From Candidatus Thiocaldithrix dubininis (GTDB taxonomy: Bacteria > Pseudomonadota > Gammaproteobacteria > Thiotrichales > Thiotrichaceae), in NCBI GenBank assembly GCA_029972135.1, contig CP124755.1, positions 3,128,001-3,192,000 of the forward strand: a stretch of 64,000 bases of DNA, read 5' to 3'. Both the position numbers and the translations under genes were made by a program. Below are positions 16,283-25,994 of this stretch, one piece after another; the first letter of the stretch is position 1, and each line of letters starts with the position of its first letter. Below the pieces are notes generated by a model that saw nothing but the letters and a program-made list of their open reading frames with translations, searched no databases and had not been told where the DNA came from.

Positions 16283-17749
16283 GTGGTTATTCTACCTGTT
16301 GATGTATTTGATATGGTAATTTTTGGCGCGACCGGCGATTTAGCTATGCGCAAAATATTGCCCGCCCTGTATCGGCGCGATGTCGATCAGCAAATTCCTG
16401 AAAATTCGCGCATTATTGGCTCAGCTATTGATAATATTTCGCTTGAAGAATTCCGAACTAGGGTCAGCCAAGCCTTACACGAACATTTACCTGCTAGTGA
16501 ACTCAGCCCAGAACGCGAAAGCCATTTCTTAAACCATGTGGATTATTTGGCACATGATGCCACTCAAACCACAGGCTGGCAGAGCCTAAAACAGTTATTA
16601 GAACAAGCACCAGAACGAATCCGCGTCTATTACCTGTCGGTTGCACCCTTTTTATTCAGCATTATTGCCAAAGGCTTGGCGGATAATGGCTTAAATAGCC
16701 CGAATTCGCGGTTAGTAGTGGAAAAACCCTTAGGACATGATTTAGCCAGCGCCCAATTGCTGAATCGCCAATTAGGTGAAGTGTTTGCTGAAAGTAGTAT
16801 CTATCGGATTGATCATTATTTGGGTAAAGAAACCGTACAAAACCTAACGGCGTTGCGCTTTGCTAATGCCATGTTTGAACCGTTATGGAACTGCCATGCG
16901 ATTGATCACGTTCAAATTACGGCCGCCGAAACCTTAGGGGTAGGTAATCGAGTGGGGTATTACGATAAGGCAGGTGCAATTCGGGATATGGTACAAAACC
17001 ATTTACTACAATTATTGTGTTTAATTGCGCTTGAACCGCCGTATCGCTTTGAAGCAGATGCAGTCCGTGATGAAAAACTTAAAGTATTGAATTCGTTAAA
17101 GCCAATTGTCGATAAAGAAGTCTTAAACAATACGGTACGGGGTCAATACGGGGCAACGGCAACCACGCCCTCTTATTTACAGGAAGTGGGCAATCCACGC
17201 AGTACCACTGAAACCTTTGTTGCGATTAAAGCTGAAGTCGAAAATTGGCGTTGGGCTGGCGTACCGTTCTATTTACGTACGGGTAAACGCTTACGTGCGC
17301 CGATGACCGAAATTGTCATTGTGTTTAAAGAACCGATTCACTCCATTTTTGGTCATGTAGCCACCCCTTTAGTGCCGAATACCTTGGCTATTCGTTTACA
17401 GCCCGATGAAGGCTTACGGCTTAGCATTATGACCAAAGAGCCGGGGCCGGGTGGCTTTCGCTTACGCCCTATTTCTTTAGACATGACCTTTGAAGAAGAA
17501 TTAGGTAAAGATTGGCATATTCCCGATGCGTATGAACGCTTACTGATGGATGTAGTAAGGGGTAATCAAACCTTGTTTATGCGTGGTGATGAAGTTGAAG
17601 CTGCATGGCGTTGGATTGACACGATTATTGCCGGTTGGCAAGCATCCGGTATGCAGCCCGAACAATATGATGCAGGCGGCAATGGGCCATTAGGTGCGGT
17701 GGAAATGATGGCGCGAGATCGGCGGCGCTGGCGTGAAATTAAAATTTAA
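16283..17749 (+). CDS. zwf: Glucose-6-phosphate 1-dehydrogenase Zwf
   Basis: Oxidises glucose-6-phosphate to 6-phosphogluconolactone with NAD(P)+, first step of the Entner-Doudoroff and oxidative pentose-phosphate routes. Motifs: nucleotide-binding DMVIFGATGDLAMRK near the N-terminus, RIDHYLGKETVQNL with the substrate-binding Lys and catalytic His region, and FYLRTGKRL. About 488 residues if translation starts at GTG 16283; TTG at 16280 is equally compatible with the GGAG site. First gene of zwf-edd-eda (12 and 17 bp gaps). No pgl gene is next to it. Confidence 0.95.
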   Translation: MVILPVDVFDMVIFGATGDLAMRKILPALYRRDVDQQIPENSRIIGSAIDNISLEEFRTRVSQALHEHLPASELSPERESHFLNHVDYLAHDATQTTGWQSLKQLLEQAPERIRVYYLSVAPFLFSIIAKGLADNGLNSPNSRLVVEKPLGHDLASAQLLNRQLGEVFAESSIYRIDHYLGKETVQNLTALRFANAMFEPLWNCHAIDHVQITAAETLGVGNRVGYYDKAGAIRDMVQNHLLQLLCLIALEPPYRFEADAVRDEKLKVLNSLKPIVDKEVLNNTVRGQYGATATTPSYLQEVGNPRSTTETFVAIKAEVENWRWAGVPFYLRTGKRLRAPMTEIVIVFKEPIHSIFGHVATPLVPNTLAIRLQPDEGLRLSIMTKEPGPGGFRLRPISLDMTFEEELGKDWHIPDAYERLLMDVVRGNQTLFMRGDEVEAAWRWIDTIIAGWQASGMQPEQYDAGGNGPLGAVEMMARDRRRWREIKI

Positions 17750-17761
17750 TAAGGCACAAGC

Positions 17762-19567
17762 ATGATACATCCCAATTTAGCAGCGGTAACACAACGTATT
17801 CACAGCCGTAGCCAAACAACCCGTAACGCTTATGAAGCTACGCTGGCACAAACCGCCCAAAACAATGGGCGTAAACAGTTGGCTTGTGGCAATCTGGCGC
17901 ATGCGGTCGCCCCTTTACCTACCCATGATAAATTCAAAGTGATTGCAGAAACTGCGCCTAACCTTGGCATTATTACCGCTTACAATGACATGCTATCCGC
18001 ACATCAGCCGTTTGCCGCTTATCCCAATTTAATTAAACAAGCGGTGCGTGAGCGGGGGGCGACGGCGCAAGTCGCCGGGGGCGTACCTGCCATGTGTGAC
18101 GGGGTTACCCAAGGGCAAGTGGGTATGGAGCTTTCGCTCTTCTCCCGCGATGTGATTGCAATGGCAGCCGCGATTGGCTTGTCACATAACACATTTGATG
18201 CAGCTATTTTTTTGGGCGTTTGCGATAAAATTGTGCCGGGTTTAGTAATTGCAGCGGCAAGTTTTGGGCATTTACCTTGTATCTTCTTACCCGCAGGGCC
18301 AATGACGTCCGGTATTAGTAACGATGCCAAAACGAAAGTGCGCCAACAATATGCAGCGGGGCAAGTGGGGCGTGAGGTGTTGCTTGAGTCGGAAATGCAG
18401 TCTTATCATGACGTAGGCACTTGCACCTTCTACGGCACCGCCAATTCTAATCAAATGCTGATGGAATTCATGGGCCTGCAATTGCCGGGTTCAAGCTTTA
18501 TTAATCCAGACACACCGTTACGTCATGCCTTAACCATTGCTGGTGCAAAACAAGCCGTCACACTGGCACAACAACGTATTAGCGCCCAGTCAATATTAAC
18601 CGCCGAATCTTTCGTCAATGGCATTATCGGCTTACATGCCACTGGCGGCTCGACTAACCTTTTGCTACATATTGTGGCAATGGCGCGCGCAGCAGGCTTA
18701 ATCATTACCCTGCAAGATATTGCTGATTTAGCCGCGATAACACCGTTATTAGCCCGGGTGTATCCAAATGGTAGCGCGGATGTGAATTACTTCCATGCAG
18801 CAGGTGGCTTGCAGTTAGTGATTCGGGAATTGCTACAAGCGGGTTTATTACATAACGAAGTACAAACGGTAGCAGGCTTTGGTTTACAGCACTACACCCA
18901 AGAAGCTTACTTAAATGAGCAAGGCGAAGCCGCGTGGCGCGAGGGTACGTCGGTTTCTTATGACACGACGGTAATTCGCCCATTTAACGAACCATTCCAA
19001 ACCACCGGTGGCTTACAACGCTTACACGGTAATTTGGGCGAGGCGGTTATTAAAATTTCTGCGGTTAAACCGGATGACCAAATCATTCAAGCCCCTGCCC
19101 GTGTGTTTCATTCGCAAGAAGCGGTTAAACAAGCGTTTGAAGCGGGCGAATTAGCCCAAGATTGTATTGTAGTGGTGCGCTTTCAAGGTCCCAGTGCCAA
19201 TGGTATGCCAGAACTACACGGTTTAAGCCCTAGCCTTGGCGTGTTACAAGCACGGGGTTTTAAAGTAGCGCTAGTTACGGATGGGCGCATGTCAGGGGCG
19301 AGTGGCAAAATTCCAGCCGCTATTCACGTTAGCCCCGAAGCGGCTAAAGGCGGGGCGATTGCCTGTATTCAAGACGGCGATTTGATCCGCTTAGATGCGG
19401 TCAAAGGCGAATTACAGGTATTAGCTGAGGATTTTGCCCAACGCCAACCTGTAACGCTGGATTTAACGGCTAATCAAAGCGGCTTCGGGCGGGAATTATT
19501 CAGTAGTTTGCGGCAATCCGTGGGTAATGCTACCCAAGGCGCTAGTATATTTTTTAATCAAAATTAA
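17762..19567 (+). CDS. edd: Phosphogluconate dehydratase Edd
   Basis: Iron-sulfur dehydratase turning 6-phosphogluconate into 2-keto-3-deoxy-6-phosphogluconate. The 601-residue protein of the IlvD/Edd family has [13 protein letters not shown] and [11 protein letters not shown] (cluster Cys residues), a third conserved Cys in [26 protein letters not shown], and the C-terminal [22 protein letters not shown]. Length is normal. Middle gene of the operon, between zwf and eda, with no separate promoter visible. Confidence 0.96.
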   Translation: MIHPNLAAVTQRIHSRSQTTRNAYEATLAQTAQNNGRKQLACGNLAHAVAPLPTHDKFKVIAETAPNLGIITAYNDMLSAHQPFAAYPNLIKQAVRERGATAQVAGGVPAMCDGVTQGQVGMELSLFSRDVIAMAAAIGLSHNTFDAAIFLGVCDKIVPGLVIAAASFGHLPCIFLPAGPMTSGISNDAKTKVRQQYAAGQVGREVLLESEMQSYHDVGTCTFYGTANSNQMLMEFMGLQLPGSSFINPDTPLRHALTIAGAKQAVTLAQQRISAQSILTAESFVNGIIGLHATGGSTNLLLHIVAMARAAGLIITLQDIADLAAITPLLARVYPNGSADVNYFHAAGGLQLVIRELLQAGLLHNEVQTVAGFGLQHYTQEAYLNEQGEAAWREGTSVSYDTTVIRPFNEPFQTTGGLQRLHGNLGEAVIKISAVKPDDQIIQAPARVFHSQEAVKQAFEAGELAQDCIVVVRFQGPSANGMPELHGLSPSLGVLQARGFKVALVTDGRMSGASGKIPAAIHVSPEAAKGGAIACIQDGDLIRLDAVKGELQVLAEDFAQRQPVTLDLTANQSGFGRELFSSLRQSVGNATQGASIFFNQN

Positions 19568-19584
19568 GTATAAAGGTCAGGATA

Positions 19585-20217
19585 ATGAGAAGAACCGCTA
19601 GAGAAATCTGCCAACTGGCAGCCGTCATTCCTGTGTTAGTGATCAAAAGCCTAGATACGGCTAAACCGCTAGCACAGGCATTAGTGGCGGGGGGCTTGCC
19701 AGCCTTAGAAGTTACCTTACGTACCCCGGTAGCCTTAGATGTGATTCGTGCTATGAGCGACGTGCAAGGCGGCGTGGTGGGGGCGGGAACATTGCTTAGC
19801 CCACAAGATGTTAAACAGGCGAAAGCGGCGGGCGCACAATTTGGCGTCTCCCCGGGTATTACTGATAGCCTGCTAAAAGCTGCGCAAGATTATGATTTGC
19901 CGCTATTACCCGGTGCGGCTACAGCTTCGGAAGTCATGTATTTGTTAGAACAAGGTTATGACACTTTAAAGCTTTTTCCAGCCGAAGCCGTCGGTGGCAT
20001 TAATTTATTAAAATCGCTGGGCGCACCGTTACCTCAAGCCAAATTCTGCCCGACGGGTGGCATTAATCTAAACCTTGCACCACACTATTTAGCCTTAAGC
20101 AATGTGTTATGTGTGGGTGGTTCATGGATTGCACCGGACAATTTGATTGCACAAGGCGATTGGGTGGGCATAGAAAGTTTGGCGCGAGCTGCCAGCCAAT
20201 TGAAACCATCCGAATAG
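19585..20217 (+). CDS. eda: KDPG aldolase Eda
   Basis: Splits 2-keto-3-deoxy-6-phosphogluconate into pyruvate and glyceraldehyde 3-phosphate, completing the Entner-Doudoroff pathway. The 210-residue TIM-barrel protein has ALEVTLRTP with Glu42 and the Schiff-base Lys129 in LKLFPAE; the phosphate loop CPTGGIN is present. It follows edd by 17 bp. An AT-rich dyad (20218-20240) lies just after its stop and before the ung promoter region. Confidence 0.96.
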   Translation: MRRTAREICQLAAVIPVLVIKSLDTAKPLAQALVAGGLPALEVTLRTPVALDVIRAMSDVQGGVVGAGTLLSPQDVKQAKAAGAQFGVSPGITDSLLKAAQDYDLPLLPGAATASEVMYLLEQGYDTLKLFPAEAVGGINLLKSLGAPLPQAKFCPTGGINLNLAPHYLALSNVLCVGGSWIAPDNLIAQGDWVGIESLARAASQLKPSE

Positions 20218-20281
20218 TTTGTTTTCTGATTTAAAACAAATTGCAGTATAATCGCCGCTATACCCTCACAAGGATAAAACC

Positions 20282-20968
20282 ATGCAGTTACAAGGCACAG
20301 CCGGTATAGATCAAACGTGGCTAGACGCGATTGGTGGCGAATTTGCTAAAAGCTATATGCAGGATTTAGCAGTTTTTTTAGAGCAGGAAGCACAACAAGG
20401 TAAAAACATTCTGCCACCTACTGAGATGCGCTTTAATGCGCTAAAAGCCACCGCGTTAAACCATATTAAAGTGGTCATTTTAGGGCAAGACCCTTATCCC
20501 ACCCAAGGTCACGCCCACGGTTTATCGTTCTCCGTATTACCCACGGTTAAACCCTTACCACGTTCGCTGAATAATATTTATAAAGAACTAAAAAGCGATT
20601 TAGACATTGATAATAAACACACCGGTTATTTGCAACCGTGGGCGGAACAAGGCGTTTTATTATTAAATACCGTGCTATCGGTAGAAGAAGGGAATGCCAA
20701 TAGCCATCAAAAACGCGGTTGGGAACGCTTTACCGATGAAATTATTAAGGCGGTAAATGCACAAGACAATCCCGTGGTGTTTATTCTGTGGGGTGCACCC
20801 GCACAGAAAAAAGCCGTGCTGATTGATGAAACCAAGCATTTGATTATTAAAAGCGCCCACCCTTCGCCTTTATCTGCGAAAAACGGCTTTTTCGATAGTA
20901 AACCGTTCTCGCGTAGCAATGCATTCTTAGTGGAACAAGGACGCACGCCGATTAATTGGCAGCTTTAA
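20282..20968 (+). CDS. ung: Uracil-DNA glycosylase Ung
   Basis: Family 1 uracil-DNA glycosylase that removes uracil from DNA to start base excision repair. In the 228-residue protein the water-activating motif GQDPYPTQGHAHGLSFSV has Asp70 and Tyr72, and the DNA-intercalation loop is HPSPLSA. A TATAAT box lies at 20247-20252 and AAGGA before the ATG. The last 4 bp overlap the end of convergent trmB. Confidence 0.96.
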   Translation: MQLQGTAGIDQTWLDAIGGEFAKSYMQDLAVFLEQEAQQGKNILPPTEMRFNALKATALNHIKVVILGQDPYPTQGHAHGLSFSVLPTVKPLPRSLNNIYKELKSDLDIDNKHTGYLQPWAEQGVLLLNTVLSVEEGNANSHQKRGWERFTDEIIKAVNAQDNPVVFILWGAPAQKKAVLIDETKHLIIKSAHPSPLSAKNGFFDSKPFSRSNAFLVEQGRTPINWQL

Positions 20969-21654
20969 CGCTTTTGATACAGTAAATCCCACACGCCGTG
21001 CCCTAAGCGTAAGCCACGATTTTCAAACTTAGTTAGCGGGCGCGTCGCTGGGCGAGGGGAATACGGCGGGTTTTCTGCTAGATTTTGGAAATCCGACCGT
21101 GTTTGCATCACATCCACCATGTGTTCTGCATAATTCTGCCAATCGGTTGCCATGTGAAATACACCGCCTTGGCTTAAACGTGAGCTAATTAAATCGACAA
21201 AGGCAGATTGCACAATGCGGCGTTTATGATGCTTCTTCTTATGCCACGGATCAGGAAAGAATAATTGCACGCGATCTAAACTTTGGGCTGGAATCCGCTG
21301 TTGCAGAATAGCCACCGCATCGGTATTTAATACTCGAATATTCGTGACACCCGTATCGCCCATCAGTTTCAGCAAATGCCCGACCCCCGGCGTATGCACT
21401 TCAATGCCTAAAAAATCGCGTTCGGGGGCGGCTTGCGCCATTTGCAATAAAGACTCGCCATTGCCAAAGCCAATTTCTAAGGTAATCGGGGCGGTGCGTC
21501 CAAATAAGTGAGCTAATTCTAGCTCCGTATCAGCCGCTTCAATGCCAAATTGCGGCCAAAGGCTTTGCATCGCGCTTTCTTGCCCTTTGGTTAAACGCCC
21601 TTGACGCAACACAAAGCTTCTAATGGCGCGATGCTGTTCGGTGGTTTCTTGCAT
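20965..21654 (-). CDS. trmB: tRNA (guanine-N7)-methyltransferase TrmB
   Basis: SAM-dependent enzyme that methylates N7 of G46 in tRNA. In the 229-residue Rossmann-fold protein the SAM motif is LEIGFGNGESLLQMA, with DFLGIEVHTPGVG, then VQLFFPDPWHKKKHHKRR and the C-terminal TKFENRGLRLGHGVWDLLY. It is the last gene of the minus-strand cluster thiS-thiG-trmB, 63 bp after thiG, and converges on ung. Confidence 0.95.
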   Translation of the reverse strand: MQETTEQHRAIRSFVLRQGRLTKGQESAMQSLWPQFGIEAADTELELAHLFGRTAPITLEIGFGNGESLLQMAQAAPERDFLGIEVHTPGVGHLLKLMGDTGVTNIRVLNTDAVAILQQRIPAQSLDRVQLFFPDPWHKKKHHKRRIVQSAFVDLISSRLSQGGVFHMATDWQNYAEHMVDVMQTRSDFQNLAENPPYSPRPATRPLTKFENRGLRLGHGVWDLLYQKR

Positions 21655-21717
21655 AGTGTCTTAAATCGGTAAGCGTTCCCTGTCAGATACAGGGAACAAA
21701 AGCGGAATCAATCAGGC

Positions 21718-22500
21718 TTAGAAAAATAAACCCGAAATCGGCGAAGAGGCAGAAGCATAACGTCTACGCGGCATACGTCCGGCTAAGAAAGCTTCGCGTC
21801 CGGCTTCAATGGCTTTCTTCATAGCCGAAGCCATTAATACAGGATTTTGCGCGGCGGCAATGGCGGTATTCATTAAGACACCCGCACACCCCATTTCCAT
21901 CGCAATCGCCGCATCGGAGGCTGTGCCTACGCCTGCATCCACTAACACGGGTACTTTCGCGTTCTCAATAATTTCTAAAATATTGTAGGGGTTACGAATG
22001 CCTAAACCCGAACCAATCGGCGCGGCTAACGGCATGACGGCCACACAACCGATTTCTTCTAGTTGACGCGCAATCAATGGGTCATCGCTGGTATACACCA
22101 TCACGTTAAAGCCGTCTTTCACTAAGATCTCAGCGGCTTTTAAGGTCTGGATCGTATCGGGGAATAAGGTTTTCTGGTCGCCCAAGACTTCCAGCTTCAC
22201 TAAATCGTGTCCATCCAATAACTCCCGCGCTAAACGGCAAGTGCGCACCGCATCCTCGACGTTATAACAACCAGCGGTATTGGGTAACAACGTGTACTTA
22301 TCCAGCGGAATCACATCCAATAAATTCGGCTCGTCTTTATTCTGCCCAATATTCGTGCGACGAATCGCCACCGTAATAATCTGCGCACCGCTGGCTTCCA
22401 CCGCCGCCTTGGTCTCCGCTAAATCTTTGTATTTGCCTGTACCGACTAGTAAACGAGAGGTGTAAGTTTTACCCGCAATGGTAAACGTATCTTGTTGCAT
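21718..22500 (-). CDS. thiG: Thiazole synthase ThiG
   Basis: Forms the thiazole phosphate of thiamine from deoxyxylulose 5-phosphate, dehydroglycine and the ThiS thiocarboxylate. The 260-residue TIM barrel has GTGKYKD, the Schiff-base Lys102 in [10 protein letters not shown], the GSGLGI phosphate loop and [18 protein letters not shown]. The C-terminal [13 protein letters not shown] is normal. It follows thiS by 17 bp. The thiazole tautomerase and oxidase genes are not in this window. Confidence 0.96.
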   Translation of the reverse strand: MQQDTFTIAGKTYTSRLLVGTGKYKDLAETKAAVEASGAQIITVAIRRTNIGQNKDEPNLLDVIPLDKYTLLPNTAGCYNVEDAVRTCRLARELLDGHDLVKLEVLGDQKTLFPDTIQTLKAAEILVKDGFNVMVYTSDDPLIARQLEEIGCVAVMPLAAPIGSGLGIRNPYNILEIIENAKVPVLVDAGVGTASDAAIAMEMGCAGVLMNTAIAAAQNPVLMASAMKKAIEAGREAFLAGRMPRRRYASASSPISGLFF

Positions 22501-22517
22501 GAGTGTAAATTCCTTGG

Positions 22518-22718
22518 TTAACCGCCACCAATCGCGTGGACAATTTCAACCGCATCATTAGGTTGTAGCACAAACGTCGCAAATTGACTGCGCGGCACTA
22601 ATTCTTGATTCACTTCCAAAGCTAAACGCTTGCCTTGCAACTCCAGAATCACTAATAGCTCCGCCGCTGTGGTCTGCTCTGGCACGATATGGGGTGTACC
22701 GTTAATCAGTATTTCCAT
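22518..22718 (-). CDS. thiS: Sulfur carrier protein ThiS
   Basis: Ubiquitin-like sulfur carrier of 66 residues for thiazole synthesis. It ends in [10 protein letters not shown]; the terminal Gly-Gly is adenylated and then thiocarboxylated by ThiF. The beta-grasp pattern [12 protein letters not shown] and the tail are typical. First gene of the thiS-thiG cluster. No TPP riboswitch was recognised in the short gap upstream (22719-22797). Confidence 0.93.
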   Translation of the reverse strand: MEILINGTPHIVPEQTTAAELLVILELQGKRLALEVNQELVPRSQFATFVLQPNDAVEIVHAIGGG

Positions 22719-22797
22719 CAGGCTATCCGCTGGTTGATGAAGGGCTGTATTACACCATAACCCATAGGGGCTGTCAGGTCATCCCTCTCTAATTAAC

Positions 22798-22980
22798 CTA
22801 ATCCTCTAACTTTAGATTAGATTTCTGCTTACCATTACGCTTCTGTGGTAACACATCGTTACGCCCTTCCTGCATAAAATCGTCTGGCAAGCTGGTTAAT
22901 AGCTCAAACGCTTCAAGCAAATTTGGCATAGTTTTAGAACGTAATTCGTCATTAGTGGCTGTATTGTTTGTTGCACTCAT
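22798..22980 (-). CDS. VapB-tail-like small protein, possible orphan antitoxin
   Basis: A 60-residue protein. Residues 19-52 (PNLLEAFELLTSLPDDFMQEGRND.. in outline) look like the toxin-binding tail of VapB-type antitoxins, where the pattern LPxDFMxEGRxxxxPQxR is common. The usual N-terminal AbrB/SpoVT DNA-binding domain is absent, replaced by about 18 polar residues. No PIN toxin gene is adjacent. It lies 38 bp downstream of an unrecognised gene (23019-23531) that may be its partner. Toxin-binding role is inference. Confidence 0.55.
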   Translation of the reverse strand: MSATNNTATNDELRSKTMPNLLEAFELLTSLPDDFMQEGRNDVLPQKRNGKQKSNLKLED

Positions 22981-23018
22981 CTTAAGAAGCTGTCCTTAGC
23001 AAGGTTACAATTACCACT

Positions 23019-23531
23019 TTAAACAAGCTTTAATAACGCTTTGTAAAGTTTAGTATTACCCTTTTTTGAGCTTAAACCTAACGTATAGCTCTGTAAAATA
23101 TTAGGATATAAATCGAAATATTCCCCATAAAAATAAATCAGACGATCATCGAACAAGGTATAAGCCAATACTGTATTAGGTACAGTAGGTTCTAGTATCA
23201 GATAGCGATTTGCCCGCAAACCTTCGACAATAACATTACGACTATCGGCTCGATTCAAAGCATAAGGCAAACACAAATCAGCCATACGCTGCGGTGCATT
23301 TGTCCATAATCTTAAACTCTGAACCTTGTTTGCGCCCACATGCAACAACATAGCACAGGGTTTATGACAACCTTGCCAACCATCTCCACCACATTGATCT
23401 ACAGTAAATGTTAAGCCTTCCACAGTTTGTTTATTTGGAAAAATATGCCAATCTGCTAATACTTGTCGAACCAATGGATCAGCCGCAGGTAAGCCAACAA
23501 TAGCTAAAAGTTCATTATTAGAATAGTGCAT
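23019..23531 (-). CDS. Hypothetical protein, unrecognised
   Basis: A 170-residue cytosolic-looking protein with no signal peptide or membrane helix. It has a Cys cluster QCGGDGWQGCHKPC (about 47-60) that could bind a metal, and several aromatic-rich beta-like segments (LIYFYGEYFDLYPNILQSY). I do not recognise the family. It starts just beyond the nrdB terminator and probably runs with the small VapB-tail-like gene 38 bp downstream. Its low GC relative to the neighbouring thi genes suggests acquired DNA. Confidence 0.6.
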   Translation of the reverse strand: MHYSNNELLAIVGLPAADPLVRQVLADWHIFPNKQTVEGLTFTVDQCGGDGWQGCHKPCAMLLHVGANKVQSLRLWTNAPQRMADLCLPYALNRADSRNVIVEGLRANRYLILEPTVPNTVLAYTLFDDRLIYFYGEYFDLYPNILQSYTLGLSSKKGNTKLYKALLKLV

Positions 23532-23549
23532 TACACTACCATCTCTTCA

Positions 23550-23584
23550 AAACCAGAATTCATAACCTAGTTGAATTCTGGTTT
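23550..23584 (-). terminator. Intrinsic terminator of the nrd operon
   Basis: Perfect 13-bp stem (23550-23562 with 23572-23584), 9-nt loop, 32 bp after the nrdB stop. On the minus strand the stem ends in TTTT. Confidence 0.8.
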
Positions 23585-23615
23585 AACTAATCAGATCAAT
23601 TCTTTAAATAAATTA

Positions 23616-25829
23616 TCAATCCCACTTCAACGCGCCGCCTGTTTGGTATTCCGTTACGCGGGTTTCAAAGAAGTTTTTCTCTTTGCGCATATTCGATTGT
23701 TCATCTAACCACGGTAGGGCGTTTTGTGCGCCGGGGAAGGGTTCGTCTAAACCGAGTTGGCGCGCGCGCCGATTGGCAATAAAGCGGAATTGTTCTTGAT
23801 GGTCTTGCGCGGAGTAACCCAAAATCGGGTTGGGCAACAAGAAATTGGAATAGCCAATTTCAGCAGCTTCGGCTTCGTCCCACATTTGGCGCAAGGCTTG
23901 CGGATCAAGCTGCACATTTTCTTCATGCATAATTTGCCGCACCACGCGAATACCAAACGAACAATGCAGCACTTCATCGCGCATAATGTATTGCAATTGC
24001 TCACCTGTGCCTTTCATTAAGCCACGACGTTGTAGCGCGAAAATCGGTGTGAAGCCGTTATAGAACCAAGAACCTTCAAAAATACCTGCAAAGAAGGTGT
24101 AAGACAGCACGAAGTCGTGTAAATCATCGCGGTTTTTCAGATTAATATCCGGGCGCATGGCCGCATTCAAACGCCGATTGGCTAACTGAATCTTAGCGTT
24201 AATTTCCGGCACAACCCGATAGCGGTTATAGATTTCACTTTGATCTAAGCCAATGGTTTCAATGCAATGTTGGTATGTCCACGTATTGCCGGAAACCGTC
24301 ACTTTATCGTTATAACGCACCAGCAACATCGTGCTGGGTACACCCACGCTATACACATAGCCTTCATACGCTTCGGTAGTTTTTTCAATGGTGCGCCCAC
24401 TGACATAAGCACGGTCGACAAAATTAATCGTCCATGCCGGATTGCCTGCGGAGGTTTCGGCTTTATGCACTCCGCAACGATAATTTGCCATAACGCCCAA
24501 TGCCATGACCACATCGTAACAAGCTTGGTTGGTCGTCACATAGCGCAACATATCACTGGAGCGACTACCATCCCAATTCATCAGCTCGTCAATAAACGCG
24601 CGAATCCATTCATAAGAAATGTTTTCAAAGTTTACCCACGAAAAATCTTTGACCAATTCAAGCTGTTGTTTCGGTATATCAAACCGTGTGCTTTCGTCGG
24701 CACAGGTATAATGTGAGTATTGGAGACCTAACTGATTTAAGATTTCAGTTAAACGTGCAATCTTATCCGCGCGTTTAAAATGGAAACGATAGCCCGTGCC
24801 GGTTGCATCGTTGCTTTGGCTATTCAGCAATGTGCCATCAGCTTGATACGCAATTTTTAAGCGTTCTAACCAAGAGAGTGCCGCCGTACTTTTCGTGTTT
24901 AAACGACCTGCCACCGGAATATTTTTATTATGCACGCTGATTTGCTCAGCGGTTTGAATCAGCAACTTATTGTCGTTACGTGTATCAATAGCCACACAAC
25001 GATGATTCGGCGTAACCACTGATTCATACACGCTAGAACTAAAGCAAATCAACTCTCCAGCAAAATGATCCCGCGTGATACCCAATGGCTTAACAAATTC
25101 AATACTGCCATCTTCACAATACTGCGCAACCGTTTCGCCAGCCGCCAAGTTGCGAAAATCCACCCAGCCACGCGCGGTTAAAACTTCTGTACCTTCTTTA
25201 AAGCAATGCAAGGCTTCTTCGTAAACCTGCCGCGCTTGGTAGATTTGCAATTCCGGCGCGGTCATTTTTTCCATAACGGCTAAGCCGATATTACGCATGG
25301 CCAAAATATCGGAGGTGGTGAGATACGCCAGCACGTTTTCATAGACATGCCGCTCGGCGGGCGTGAGCTTATGGTGATAATCGCTCACATCCTGCGCCAT
25401 ATTAATATCTAGCGGTGTCCAGTGATTTTTATTGGCATTAATAAAGAATTCCCACGCCCACGGGTATTTAAATGGCGCAAGCTGGTTAATATCACCACTG
25501 CCATTAATAACGCGCTTATCTTCGGCTCGAATCGGCTGTTGGGGTTGAAACTGACCCTGTGGAAGGGGTGAGGGTGCTCGACGAGAGTAAACCTCTGTCG
25601 CAGCGGCTTCTTGATCCGAAGGATTAGAAGCCGCAACCCCTGTTAGCGTCTCTGAAGTCTTCTGCGGCTGCGCAGTCGACGATTCAACGATAACTTGGGT
25701 TTCAGCACTGAACTCACTTTTGTCTACCTCCACAGTAGGACTATCGAAAAAAGAGTTTACCACCAAAGGCTTAGGTGGTTGCTTGCCATTAGATATAGGA
25801 GGGGCAAGCGGGTCATCCCAGTTCAACAT
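23616..25829 (-). CDS. nrdB: Class Ia ribonucleotide reductase beta subunit NrdB, intein-containing
   Basis: Small subunit of class Ia ribonucleotide reductase, which holds the dimetal site and tyrosyl radical used by NrdA. The 737-residue precursor is a 430-residue extein plus a 307-residue intein (residues 209-515). Extein marks: LTTSDILAMRN with a metal-binding Asp, EEALH with Glu205 and His208, then after the intein TWTY with candidate radical Tyr519, FAGIFEGSWFY and MRDEVLHCSFG with the second Glu/His set. The first about 100 residues are low-complexity. Splicing is needed for activity because the intein splits the active site. Last gene of the nrd operon. Confidence 0.93.
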   Translation of the reverse strand: MLNWDDPLAPPISNGKQPPKPLVVNSFFDSPTVEVDKSEFSAETQVIVESSTAQPQKTSETLTGVAASNPSDQEAAATEVYSRRAPSPLPQGQFQPQQPIRAEDKRVINGSGDINQLAPFKYPWAWEFFINANKNHWTPLDINMAQDVSDYHHKLTPAERHVYENVLAYLTTSDILAMRNIGLAVMEKMTAPELQIYQARQVYEEALHCFKEGTEVLTARGWVDFRNLAAGETVAQYCEDGSIEFVKPLGITRDHFAGELICFSSSVYESVVTPNHRCVAIDTRNDNKLLIQTAEQISVHNKNIPVAGRLNTKSTAALSWLERLKIAYQADGTLLNSQSNDATGTGYRFHFKRADKIARLTEILNQLGLQYSHYTCADESTRFDIPKQQLELVKDFSWVNFENISYEWIRAFIDELMNWDGSRSSDMLRYVTTNQACYDVVMALGVMANYRCGVHKAETSAGNPAWTINFVDRAYVSGRTIEKTTEAYEGYVYSVGVPSTMLLVRYNDKVTVSGNTWTYQHCIETIGLDQSEIYNRYRVVPEINAKIQLANRRLNAAMRPDINLKNRDDLHDFVLSYTFFAGIFEGSWFYNGFTPIFALQRRGLMKGTGEQLQYIMRDEVLHCSFGIRVVRQIMHEENVQLDPQALRQMWDEAEAAEIGYSNFLLPNPILGYSAQDHQEQFRFIANRRARQLGLDEPFPGAQNALPWLDEQSNMRKEKNFFETRVTEYQTGGALKWD
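24285..25205 (-). other. Intein in NrdB (307 residues, degenerate LAGLIDADG)
   Basis: Begins at Cys209 (CFKEGTEVLTARGW, block A) directly after EEALH and ends at Asn515 before Thr516. Block B is VVTPNHRCVA. The C-terminal blocks read AYEGYVYSVGVPS and YNDKVTVSGN, so the penultimate residue is Gly rather than the usual His; the +1 residue Thr is a valid nucleophile. The central part contains two degenerate LAGLIDADG-like segments (IAYQADGTLL and FIDELMNWDGS), so an endonuclease domain is or was present. Confidence 0.9.
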
Positions 25830-25895
25830 CGAAATTTTACCTTTAACGAATTCTTAATACAAACCAAACCGACTATTAACGGCGGGTTTTTCCCC

Positions 25896-25928
25896 TTATT
25901 GGCACGCTTCGCAGTCTGGATCGAGAAT
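25896..25928 (-). repeat. Duplicated 3' end of nrdA, distal copy
   Basis: 33 bp that match the last eleven codons region of nrdA (27745-27777) at 31 of 33 positions, including the codons for the C-terminal DPDCEACQ and the TAA stop. It lies after the restriction gene and directly before the nrdB leader. A stop codon lies in frame right before it, so it is a remnant, not a gene. Confidence 0.92.
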
Positions 25929-25994
25929 TTAAGCACCTCTTTAGTGCGCAAGATTCTATTTTAATAGCTTACTGACAGTTAGCTATTTGTTCTA

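Noticed and set aside
22719-22797. TPP riboswitch before thiS
   Set aside because: The gap is too short and lacks the conserved THI-box sequence.
25861-25994. Small gene between the endonuclease and nrdB
   Set aside because: The frame contains only the duplicated nrdA tail preceded by an in-frame stop; it is a remnant.
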